A DNA stretch of 64,000 nucleotides from Kaistia geumhonensis (lineage in GTDB: Bacteria; Pseudomonadota; Alphaproteobacteria; Rhizobiales; Kaistiaceae). A model generated the notes under the pieces. The model was given only the letters and a program-made list of their open reading frames with translations, did no database searches and was not told the DNA's origin. The stretch covers positions 744,001-808,000 of the forward strand of contig NZ_JAUSWJ010000001.1 in NCBI RefSeq assembly GCF_030815145.1. The letters are read 5' to 3'. A program made the position numbers and the translations under genes. Positions 57,443 through 64,000 of the stretch are shown here, one piece after another; the first letter of the stretch is position 1; every line of letters starts with the position of its first letter.

Positions 57443-58594
57443 ATGATCCCCTTCGTTCCCCTCGATTACGAGACGCTCCGCCTCATCTGGTGGCTGCTGC
57501 TCGGCGTCCTCCTGATCGCCTTCGCGATCATGGACGGCTTCGACCTCGGCGTCGCGGCGCTGCTGCCCTTCGTCGCCCGTAACGACGACGAGCGGCGCAT
57601 CGTGATCAACACGATCGGCCCTGTCTGGGAAGGCAATCAGGTCTGGCTGATCCTCGGCGGCGGCGCCATCTTCGCCGCCTGGCCGGCGCTCTACGCCACC
57701 TCGTTCTCCGGCTTCTATCTCGCGATGATGGTGATCCTGATCGCCATCATCCTGCGCCCGGTCGGGTTCAAGTATCGCTCCAAGCTCACCGAGCCGCGCT
57801 GGCGCGCCTTCTGGGACTGGGGCCTCTTCGTCGGCGGCTTCATCCCGGCGCTCATCTTCGGCGTCGCGGTCGGCAATGTGCTGCGGGGCGTTCCCTTCCG
57901 CTTCGACGATGCGATGCGCGTCGTCTACGAGGGCAACTTCTTCGGTCTGCTGATGCCCTTCGCGCTGCTCAGCGGCCTCGTCAGCCTCGCGATGCTGGTC
58001 GCCCATGGCGCGTCGATGCTGATGATGAAGACGTCCGGCGCGATCTATGAGCGGGCCCGCGTCTATGGCAGCTACGCCGCGCTGGCGACGATCGTGCTCT
58101 TCGCGCTGGCCGGCATCTGGATCGCCCTCGGCTTCAAGGGCTATGCCGTGACCGGCATCCAGGATACCGGCGGCCCGTCCAATCCGCTCGGCAAGACGGC
58201 TGTGGCCGAGGCCGGCGCCTGGCTCGCCAATTATGGCCGCCATCCCTGGATGATGGTCGCGCCGCTCGCCGGCTTCCTCGGCAGCGCGCTCGCCCTCTTC
58301 GCCTATCAGCGGCGGCTCGCGGGCTTCGCCTTCGTCTCCACCGCGCTGGCGATCTTCGGCATCATCTCGACGGCCGGTCTCTCGATCTTCCCGTTCCTGC
58401 TGCCGTCCTCGCTCGATCCCAATGCCAGCCTCACGGTCTGGGACGCATCGTCCTCGCATCTGACGCTGTGGATCATGCTGCTCGCGACCCTCGTCTTCCT
58501 GCCGATCGTCCTCGCCTACACCGCCTTCGTCTATCGCGTGATGCGCGGCAAGGTGACGAGCGACGAGCTCGGCAAGAACCCCAACGCCTACTGA
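57443..58594 (+). CDS. cydB: Cytochrome bd ubiquinol oxidase subunit II
   Basis: This 383-residue integral membrane partner of CydA is needed for assembly and heme d stability. Eight or nine helices are present, with the family motifs [30 protein letters not shown] and [10 protein letters not shown]. It starts 14 bases after the cydA stop and is followed by cydX. Confidence 0.96.
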   Translation: MIPFVPLDYETLRLIWWLLLGVLLIAFAIMDGFDLGVAALLPFVARNDDERRIVINTIGPVWEGNQVWLILGGGAIFAAWPALYATSFSGFYLAMMVILIAIILRPVGFKYRSKLTEPRWRAFWDWGLFVGGFIPALIFGVAVGNVLRGVPFRFDDAMRVVYEGNFFGLLMPFALLSGLVSLAMLVAHGASMLMMKTSGAIYERARVYGSYAALATIVLFALAGIWIALGFKGYAVTGIQDTGGPSNPLGKTAVAEAGAWLANYGRHPWMMVAPLAGFLGSALALFAYQRRLAGFAFVSTALAIFGIISTAGLSIFPFLLPSSLDPNASLTVWDASSSHLTLWIMLLATLVFLPIVLAYTAFVYRVMRGKVTSDELGKNPNAY

Positions 58595-58609
58595 GAGGAG
58601 GTCTCGGTC

Positions 58610-58747
58610 ATGTGGTACTTCTCCTGGATCCTGGGCATCAGCCTGGCCTGCGCTTTCGCGATCCTCAACGCGATGTGGTACGAGATGCGCGACGACGCGC
58701 TGACCGCCCGCAAGGTCGCCGCCTCTCCCTCCCCGAAACGCCGATAG
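58610..58747 (+). CDS. cydX: Cytochrome bd small subunit CydX
   Basis: This 45-residue single-helix protein matches CydX/YbgT: MWYFSWILGISLACAFAILN, then the conserved AMWYE and a basic tail. CydX stabilises cytochrome bd and is needed for full activity. It begins 15 bases after cydB behind a strong GAGGAGG, and ends with TAG at 58745-58747. Such genes are often missed because of their size. Confidence 0.92.
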   Translation: MWYFSWILGISLACAFAILNAMWYEMRDDALTARKVAASPSPKRR

Positions 58748-58798
58748 ACCATTCCGCTACCTTCCGGTCGGCCCGCCGCCCGCCGGAAGGCCAACTGG

Positions 58799-58830
58799 CC
58801 CGTCGCAGCACGCGCTGCGGCGGGTCTTTT
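58799..58830 (+). terminator. cydABX terminator
   Basis: An 11-pair stem CCCGTCGCAGC/GCTGCGGCGGG (one G-T) with an ACGC loop (58799-58824) is followed by TCTTTTCGCTT. It ends the cydABX operon. Confidence 0.8.
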
Positions 58831-58833
58831 CGC

Positions 58834-59871
58834 TTATTCGAAGAAGCCGAGCCGGCGCAGCAGATAGAGCACGAGCGCCGATGCGCCGATCGCTATGCCG
58901 ATCGCGACGAAAGTGCCGTGGCCCCCCTGCTCCAGCGGCAGGTCGGACGTGTTCATGCCGAAGATGCCGGTCACCAGCGTCGCCGGCATCAGCATCGCGG
59001 TCAGGATCGACAGCACATAGAGATGGCGGTTGGTGGTGTTGGCGAGCTTGGCGGCGATCTCGTCCTGGAGGAAGCGGGCGCGGTCCTGCAGCTCGAGCAA
59101 TTCCTGGTCGAGCGCCTCGATCCGCTGGAAGAGCCGCTCGGCCGCCTCGCGCGAGCCCTCCTGGATCGAGCGCCCCGTCTGATCCTCGACGAACTGCTTG
59201 AGCACGCCGCGGAAGGAGCCGAGCTGCCGGCGGAGGCGCACGGTCGTGCGGCGCAGCGGCGCGAGGCGCCTCGCCTCGTCGTGGAAGCGGTCGTCGAGCA
59301 CGCGGTCCTCGATCGAATCCGCCGTATCGCGCAGTTCGCGCAGCATCTCGCCGATCGCCCGCAGCACCTGCACGATCATGAGTTCGAACAGCGCCACCGG
59401 TCCCGGGACCGGATGGCCGGCCTCGACGCGGCTGCGCATCAGCGCCGCCGAGCGCACGGGATGGCGGCGGCCCGAGACGAGATAGCCGTCGCCGAGCACG
59501 AAGCGCATGGGCGCGGCGCGCAGTTCGTCGTCGTCCGGATCCTGGATCGTGTCGATGAAGACGCCCCAGACGGCGGTGTCGTCGCATTCGAGCATCGGAA
59601 TTTCGTCGGTCCCGAGCAGCACCGCCCGCGCAGCCGCCGGCAGCCCGGCGGTCTTCTCGATCCAGACCCGCGCCAGCCGGTCGACGAGATCGAGATGCAG
59701 CCACAGGAAGCCGTCATTGGGATCGAACAGCTCGAAAGGTTCGTCGATCGGACGCGCGCTGCCCTTGCCCGCCGTGTCGAACCGGTAGAGCCAGATGACG
59801 CCCGAAACGGGACGGCCGGAGGGCGGCGGCGTCTGGGTCAGGCTTTCGAGGGATTTGCTCGTCATGGTCAT
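58834..59871 (-). CDS. CorA/ZntB family divalent metal transporter
   Basis: This 345-residue CorA-fold transporter has a long cytosolic alpha-beta N domain, a coiled helix (about 200-280) and two C-terminal membrane helices joined by the GMN signature in LVTGIFGMNTSDLPL. The motif and the short acidic N domain suit the ZntB-like branch, which moves Zn2+ or other cations. The ATG at 59871 or at 59865 is plausible. It lies downstream of lpxB on the same strand. Confidence 0.85.
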   Translation of the reverse strand: MTMTSKSLESLTQTPPPSGRPVSGVIWLYRFDTAGKGSARPIDEPFELFDPNDGFLWLHLDLVDRLARVWIEKTAGLPAAARAVLLGTDEIPMLECDDTAVWGVFIDTIQDPDDDELRAAPMRFVLGDGYLVSGRRHPVRSAALMRSRVEAGHPVPGPVALFELMIVQVLRAIGEMLRELRDTADSIEDRVLDDRFHDEARRLAPLRRTTVRLRRQLGSFRGVLKQFVEDQTGRSIQEGSREAAERLFQRIEALDQELLELQDRARFLQDEIAAKLANTTNRHLYVLSILTAMLMPATLVTGIFGMNTSDLPLEQGGHGTFVAIGIAIGASALVLYLLRRLGFFE

Positions 59872-59956
59872 GGCCGGCCCGCACCCGCCGAAGGCTCGAG
59901 GTTGTCGCGCGGCATGGAGCCGGCCGCCCAAGGCAAGACACGAAACGACGCGGCGA

Positions 59957-61144
59957 TCATGACGTCCCGATGACACCGCGGCCGCTGACGGTGGCGAGCA
60001 CGGCATCCGCGGCGACGAACTCGGCCGCAACGCCGCCTGTGCTCATCAACCGGTCCAGCTCCGCGAAGCCGGCGATCTGCGCCTCGCGCGCCGGGCCGCC
60101 CGCGAGCAGCGGCTCCAGGGCGGCGGCAAGCGCGGCCGGCGTGCACGCCTCCTGCAGGAATTCCGGCACCACCGGACGGCCGAGCACGATGTTGGGCAGG
60201 ATGACGCTGAAGCCCTTGAGCACGCGGCGCGCGATCACCGCCTCCCAGGCCGACACCTTGTAGGCGGCGACCATCGGAACGCCGGCCAGCGCCAGCTCCA
60301 GTGTGACCGTTCCGGAGGCCGCGAGCGCGGCACGGGCGCGGCGGAAAGCGGCATGCTTGGCCTCCTCGCCGGTGACGATCTCCGGCGCAACCGGCCAGCT
60401 CGCCGTCGCCGCGCGGATCAGCCCCTCGAGGCGGGGAAGCGTCGGCAGCACCGGCCTCACCGGCCGGGCCGCGGCGACGAGACCGACGGCCGCGCCGAAA
60501 TCCGCGCCGAGCCGTTCGATCTCCCGGCGCCGGCTGCCCGGCAGAACGAGCAGGACCGGCGGCTCGCCGTCGCGGAGCGCCTGTTCATCGCCGTCCGGCC
60601 GCAGCGTGTCGAGCGCGCCCAGCAAGGGGTGTCCGACATAGGTCGTCGGCGGGCCGCCGAGACGGCGCATGACCTCGGGCTCGAAGGGCAGCAGCGCCAG
60701 GACGCGGTCGATCGTCCCGCGCATCGCGCGGGCGCGGCCCGGACGCCACGCCCACACGGTCGGGGCGACATATTTCACAATGGCGAGGTCCGGCAGGCGG
60801 CGGCGGACGCGCGCGGCGACGCGGTGGGTGAAATCCGGCGCGTCGACCAGCATCAGCAGGTCCGGCGGATCGGCGAGGATCGCCGCGACCGTCTCCCTGA
60901 GCCGCCGTACGATCGTCGGCAGCTTGCCGATCACCTCGCCGAAGCCAATGGCCGTGAGGTCGTCCATCGGAAAGAGGCTGACGAGGCCGGCGGCCTGCAT
61001 GCGCGTCCCGCCGACGCCGCGGAACGTCACGCGGCCCTGCAACCGGTCGGCGAGCGCGCGCATCAGCGGTCCGCCGAGCGCATCGCCCGATTCCTCGCCG
61101 GCCACGATGAAGACCCGGAGCGGCCTCTGCTCTGGCAGCGTCAT
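59957..61144 (-). CDS. lpxB: Lipid-A-disaccharide synthase
   Basis: This 395-residue peripheral membrane glycosyltransferase joins UDP-2,3-diacylglucosamine and lipid X into the lipid A disaccharide. Motifs include VAGEESGDALGGPLM near the N terminus, DAPDFTHR and VAPTVWAWRPGR, typical of LpxB. It overlaps the lpxI stop by 4 bases and ends the cluster lpxD-fabZ-lpxA-lpxI-lpxB. Confidence 0.95.
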   Translation of the reverse strand: MTLPEQRPLRVFIVAGEESGDALGGPLMRALADRLQGRVTFRGVGGTRMQAAGLVSLFPMDDLTAIGFGEVIGKLPTIVRRLRETVAAILADPPDLLMLVDAPDFTHRVAARVRRRLPDLAIVKYVAPTVWAWRPGRARAMRGTIDRVLALLPFEPEVMRRLGGPPTTYVGHPLLGALDTLRPDGDEQALRDGEPPVLLVLPGSRRREIERLGADFGAAVGLVAAARPVRPVLPTLPRLEGLIRAATASWPVAPEIVTGEEAKHAAFRRARAALAASGTVTLELALAGVPMVAAYKVSAWEAVIARRVLKGFSVILPNIVLGRPVVPEFLQEACTPAALAAALEPLLAGGPAREAQIAGFAELDRLMSTGGVAAEFVAADAVLATVSGRGVIGTS

Positions 61145-62031
61145 TCGGCGAGCCCGACGATGAAGAGGCCCTTTTCGTCGGCGACGCGGACCATTGCCTC
61201 GGCCTCGGCCGCGATCACCCCGCCGGCCTCGACGGCGATGCCCGCGAGCCCCGCCTCGGCGGCGCGCTCGACGGTCCTGACGCCAATCGACGGCAGATCG
61301 ATGCGCCGGTCCTGGCCAGGCTTCGGGATCTTCACCAGAACGCCGGAGCGGCGCGGCAGGCGCACGCGGCCCGAGGCCCGCATTTCGCCGCAGCGCGCGA
61401 TCATCGCGTCCGTGCCCTCGGCCGCCTCGATCGCCTGCACGTGGCGTTCGGCGACGACGGCGGCCTGACCGACATCGAAAACGTCGATCGCCCGCAGGAG
61501 ACGGAACCCGATTCGCGCGTCCTCGCGCTCCGCATCCGTCATGGCGACCCGCCCGAGGGTTCCCTCCGCGACGAGGATCTCGGGCGCAACCTCATGCGCG
61601 CCGCGCAGGATGAAGCCCTCATTCTCGAAGAAGGAAGCGATATGCGACAGGAGATGTCCGTCGCCGCCGCGGCGGGCGCGCAGGAACCAGCGCAGCATCC
61701 CCACGGCCTTCCAGTCGAGCCTGAGGCTCGAGAGGCGCGGACGGAAGACATAGCCGACGATGACCATCTCGCGGCAGCCATGTCGGCGCAGAGCCGCCAG
61801 CATTGCACCGACCTTGCCGAGATGGACCCACTCGACCGGAAAGCCGGCGCCCTCGACCACGGCAGGGTCCGCGAAGCCGCGGATCGCCACGAGGACGACC
61901 CGCCGTCCCGATTGCGCGGCAGACCGGGCGACGGCAAGCGGGAAGGTCCCGCCGCCGCAAAGAATGCCGAGCGGCGCCGCCGAAGCGGCTCCGCCGGGCG
62001 AAGTGCCGCCCTCAGTCCTCGTCGCCGGCAT
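61141..62031 (-). CDS. lpxI: UDP-2,3-diacylglucosamine diphosphatase LpxI
   Basis: This 296-residue LpxI (DUF1009) enzyme hydrolyses UDP-2,3-diacylglucosamine to lipid X, replacing LpxH in most alphaproteobacteria. The GILCGGGTFPLAVA segment opens the N domain and VLVKIPKPGQDRRIDLPSIG lies in the C domain. The ATG at 62031 lies inside lpxA (20-base overlap), and the stop overlaps lpxB. Confidence 0.93.
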   Translation of the reverse strand: MPATRTEGGTSPGGAASAAPLGILCGGGTFPLAVARSAAQSGRRVVLVAIRGFADPAVVEGAGFPVEWVHLGKVGAMLAALRRHGCREMVIVGYVFRPRLSSLRLDWKAVGMLRWFLRARRGGDGHLLSHIASFFENEGFILRGAHEVAPEILVAEGTLGRVAMTDAEREDARIGFRLLRAIDVFDVGQAAVVAERHVQAIEAAEGTDAMIARCGEMRASGRVRLPRRSGVLVKIPKPGQDRRIDLPSIGVRTVERAAEAGLAGIAVEAGGVIAAEAEAMVRVADEKGLFIVGLAE

Positions 62032-62824
62032 GTTCGGCAGCAGCGCGGGGAACGGTGATGCGCCGCTTGCCGCGCTGGCGGATGAACTCGACGATGTGCA
62101 TGACATTCTCGTCGTCGCCATAGCGCTCGGCCACAGCCTCGACGCGGTCGACGAGGTAGCCCGGCGCGAAGAACAGGTCGCGATAGGCTGCGCGGAGGCG
62201 CTGGATCGCCGCCCGCGTGAAGCCGCGCCGCTTCATGCCGATGATGTTGAGACCGCCGAGGCCCTCGGCGCCCTCGCGAATCGCGCCGAAAGGAATGATG
62301 TCGCGCCAGACGGGCACGAGCCCGCCGACGATCGCATGGTCGCCGATGCGCACGAACTGGTGCAGCGCGCAGAGGCCACCCATGAAGACGTTGTCGCCGA
62401 TGGTCACATGGCCGCCCATCGTGGCGCAATTGGCGAGAATGACGTCGTTGCCGAGCGTGCAGTCATGCGCGACATGGACGCCGGTCATCAGGAAGCAGCG
62501 ATCGCCGATGCGTGTTTCACGCGCGCCGACCGAACCGAAATTGATCGTGACGTTCTCGCGGATGACGCAGGCCTCGCCGATCACGATCGTGCCCGGCTCG
62601 CCCTTGTAATGCACCGACTGCGGCGTGCCGCCGATCGAGGCGAAGGGGCTGACCACGGTGCGCGCGCCGATGGTGGTGTGCGCCGTCACCGAGGCGTGGT
62701 TTCTGATCTCGACGCCATCGCCGAGCACGACATCGCGGCCGACAAAGGCGAAGGCGCCGATCGTGACGTCAGCGCCGAGCTGCGCGCCGTCCTCGATCAC
62801 CGCCGATGGATGGATGTTGGACAT
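62012..62824 (-). CDS. lpxA: UDP-N-acetylglucosamine acyltransferase
   Basis: This 270-residue left-handed beta-helix trimer acylates the 3-position of UDP-GlcNAc or its 3-amino analogue, the first lipid A step. Hexapeptide repeats fill residues 1-185, with the catalytic H120 in VAHDC (E. coli H125) and H117. The block NVTINFGSVGARET replaces the E. coli REFVTIHRGTV-type segment. With gnnAB in the window, a 3-amino substrate is likely; sequence alone does not prove it. Confidence 0.95.
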   Translation of the reverse strand: MSNIHPSAVIEDGAQLGADVTIGAFAFVGRDVVLGDGVEIRNHASVTAHTTIGARTVVSPFASIGGTPQSVHYKGEPGTIVIGEACVIRENVTINFGSVGARETRIGDRCFLMTGVHVAHDCTLGNDVILANCATMGGHVTIGDNVFMGGLCALHQFVRIGDHAIVGGLVPVWRDIIPFGAIREGAEGLGGLNIIGMKRRGFTRAAIQRLRAAYRDLFFAPGYLVDRVEAVAERYGDDENVMHIVEFIRQRGKRRITVPRAAAEHAGDED

Positions 62825-62833
62825 GGAACTCCG

Positions 62834-63289
62834 TTACTGCCCCACCAGCATGGCGCTGATGTCGGCTTCGGCAACCTTGACGCCGGCGACCTTGGCCTCG
62901 CTCTGGAATCGCCAGAGATTGCCACGGTTCTTGACCTTGCGGACGTGATATTCGAGCACGTCGCCGGGTTCCACGGGCTTGCGGAACTTGGCGTTGTCGA
63001 TGGTGAGGAAATAGACGAGCTGCGGCTTGCCGGGCCGCGCGGCGAGGCAGATCGCCCCGGCCGTCTGCGCCATCCCCTCGATGATCAGCACGCCCGGCAT
63101 CACCGGCTTGCCCGGGAAATGGCCCTGGAAGTGCGGCTCGTTGAACGTGACGTTCTTGATGCCGATCGCGCTTTCATCGCCGTTGATCTCGATGATGCGA
63201 TCGACCAGCAGGAACGGATAACGGTGCGGCAGAAGCTCGAGGATCCGCGCGATATCCGCCGATCCGAGGCTGTTGTCGCCTTCGCTCAT
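62834..63289 (-). CDS. fabZ: 3-hydroxyacyl-ACP dehydratase
   Basis: This 151-residue hotdog-fold dehydratase of fatty acid synthesis, FabZ, competes with LpxA and LpxD for the 3-hydroxyacyl-ACP pool. The active-site His57 and Glu71 are in [21 protein letters not shown]. The ATG at 63289 overlaps the lpxD stop by 4 bases. Confidence 0.95.
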   Translation of the reverse strand: MSEGDNSLGSADIARILELLPHRYPFLLVDRIIEINGDESAIGIKNVTFNEPHFQGHFPGKPVMPGVLIIEGMAQTAGAICLAARPGKPQLVYFLTIDNAKFRKPVEPGDVLEYHVRKVKNRGNLWRFQSEAKVAGVKVAEADISAMLVGQ

Positions 63290-64000
63290 GACACCTCTTT
63301 CCCCTCGTCTTCCTTCTGACGCGCGCTGGCGCGCTGCGCGAGGCGGCGGATCGCCAGCTCCTCGCGGTACCACTCCTTTATCGGACGCGCCGGGGCTCCG
63401 CCATAGCGCCCCCCGGCGGCGAGATCGTCCTTCACGCTGGCCGTCGCGGCGACCTGCGCCCCGTGTCCGATGGTGACGTGACCGTTGACGCCGACCTGGC
63501 CGCCGAGCACGACGAAGTCGCCGAGCGTCGCGCTGCCCGAGATACCGACCTGCGAGACGATCACGCAGTGGCGACCGATCGCAACGTTATGGCCGATCTG
63601 CACGAGATTATCGATCTTCGTGCCCTCGCCGATCACCGTGTCGCGGTTGGCGCCGCGATCGATGGTCGTGTTGGCACCGACCTCGACATCGTCCTGGATC
63701 ACGACGCGGCCGATCTGCGGCACCTTCGCATGGCCCTGGCCGCCCATCTGGTAGCCGAAGCCGTCCTGCCCTATACGCACGCCGGGATGCAGGATCACGC
63801 GATTGCCGACCAGCGCATGCGTCACGGAGGCGCCGGCGCCGATATGGCAGTCGCGGCCGATCCGGACATGCGCGCCGATCACCGCGGCGGGGCCGACGAA
63901 CGTCCCGCGGCCGATCTCGGCTCCGGGTCCGATCACCGCGCCGGGCTCGACCGTGACGCCCTCCTCCAGCCGCGCCTCGGCATGGACATGCGCGCCCGGT
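63286..64000 (-). CDS. lpxD: UDP-3-O-acylglucosamine N-acyltransferase (5' end cut by window edge)
   Basis: This is the C-terminal part (238 codons) of LpxD, which adds the N-linked acyl chain in lipid A synthesis. It shows hexapeptide repeats with the catalytic His in [13 protein letters not shown], and a C-terminal helix rich in basic residues ([19 protein letters not shown]). The N-terminal uridine-binding domain lies outside the window. The frame stays open to 64000. Confidence 0.93.
   Translation of the reverse strand, partial: PGAHVHAEARLEEGVTVEPGAVIGPGAEIGRGTFVGPAAVIGAHVRIGRDCHIGAGASVTHALVGNRVILHPGVRIGQDGFGYQMGGQGHAKVPQIGRVVIQDDVEVGANTTIDRGANRDTVIGEGTKIDNLVQIGHNVAIGRHCVIVSQVGISGSATLGDFVVLGGQVGVNGHVTIGHGAQVAATASVKDDLAAGGRYGGAPARPIKEWYREELAIRRLAQRASARQKEDEGKEVS

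Overview
The window is GC-rich chromosomal DNA (about two thirds G+C by eye) from an alphaproteobacterium, most likely of the order Hyphomicrobiales (Rhizobiales). The clues are: the amiC-mrcA pair divergent from a long-leader rne whose S1 domain carries a large acidic insert; a B12-dependent ribonucleotide reductase (NrdJ); an NDUFA12-type complex I accessory protein; an ATP12-type F1 assembly factor; an LpxI-type lipid A pathway with GnnA/GnnB-like enzymes; a CtrA-type box; and an FNR/FixK-type box. I cannot name the genus. There is no phage, transposase, CRISPR array or rRNA. Both ends cut a gene: mgtE on the left and lpxD on the right.

Layout. 1-9.3 kb: a truncated mgtE, the cell-wall genes mrcA and amiC (leftward), and rne (rightward). 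9.3-19 kb: the peroxide gene ohr, an NDUFA12 gene, a 780-bp structured intergenic region, nrdJ with paired NrdR-type boxes, an AT-rich HAD-phosphatase gene that looks acquired, two twin 60-residue lipoproteins, a phasin, and a D,D-carboxypeptidase. 19-25.9 kb: panC, a membrane J-domain protein, several small genes of uncharacterised families, an aldo/keto reductase and a diguanylate cyclase. 25.9-33.7 kb: the gnnA-gnnB pair, a small P-loop protein, a second mgtE, tRNA-Leu(GAG), lipB, acyP, a HAD hydrolase and a ceramide-type glycosyltransferase. 33.7-41 kb: pccA and pccB flanking a hydrolase, an atypical SDR and folP-folB-folK. 41-48.7 kb: a small secreted protein, the ATP12 factor, rluC, crcB, two tandem paralogous periplasmic proteins of unknown function, and azoR divergent from a tetR gene. 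48.7-58.8 kb: a split cytochrome bd locus, with cydDC leftward and cydABX rightward under a perfect FNR/FixK-type box. Between the two halves lie a DUF1576 membrane protein, a urea transporter and a glycosyltransferase. 58.8-64 kb: a CorA-type transporter and the lipid A cluster lpxD-fabZ-lpxA-lpxI-lpxB.

How the genes fit together. Envelope biogenesis dominates: peptidoglycan synthesis and trimming (mrcA, amiC, the D,D-carboxypeptidase), lipid A (lpx genes plus gnnAB, predicting a diaminoglucose-containing backbone), and several exported proteins. A microaerobic respiration module (cydABX with its assembly exporter cydDC) and vitamin and cofactor genes (fol, panC, lipB) make up most of the rest.

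I found no complete, obviously new multi-gene system. The most interesting unexplained items are the tandem periplasmic paralogs (43986-47214), the twin lipoproteins (16185-16671), the structured region upstream of nrdJ with an SRP-RNA-like motif and a strong terminator (10404-11009), and the DUF1576 protein with internal duplication.
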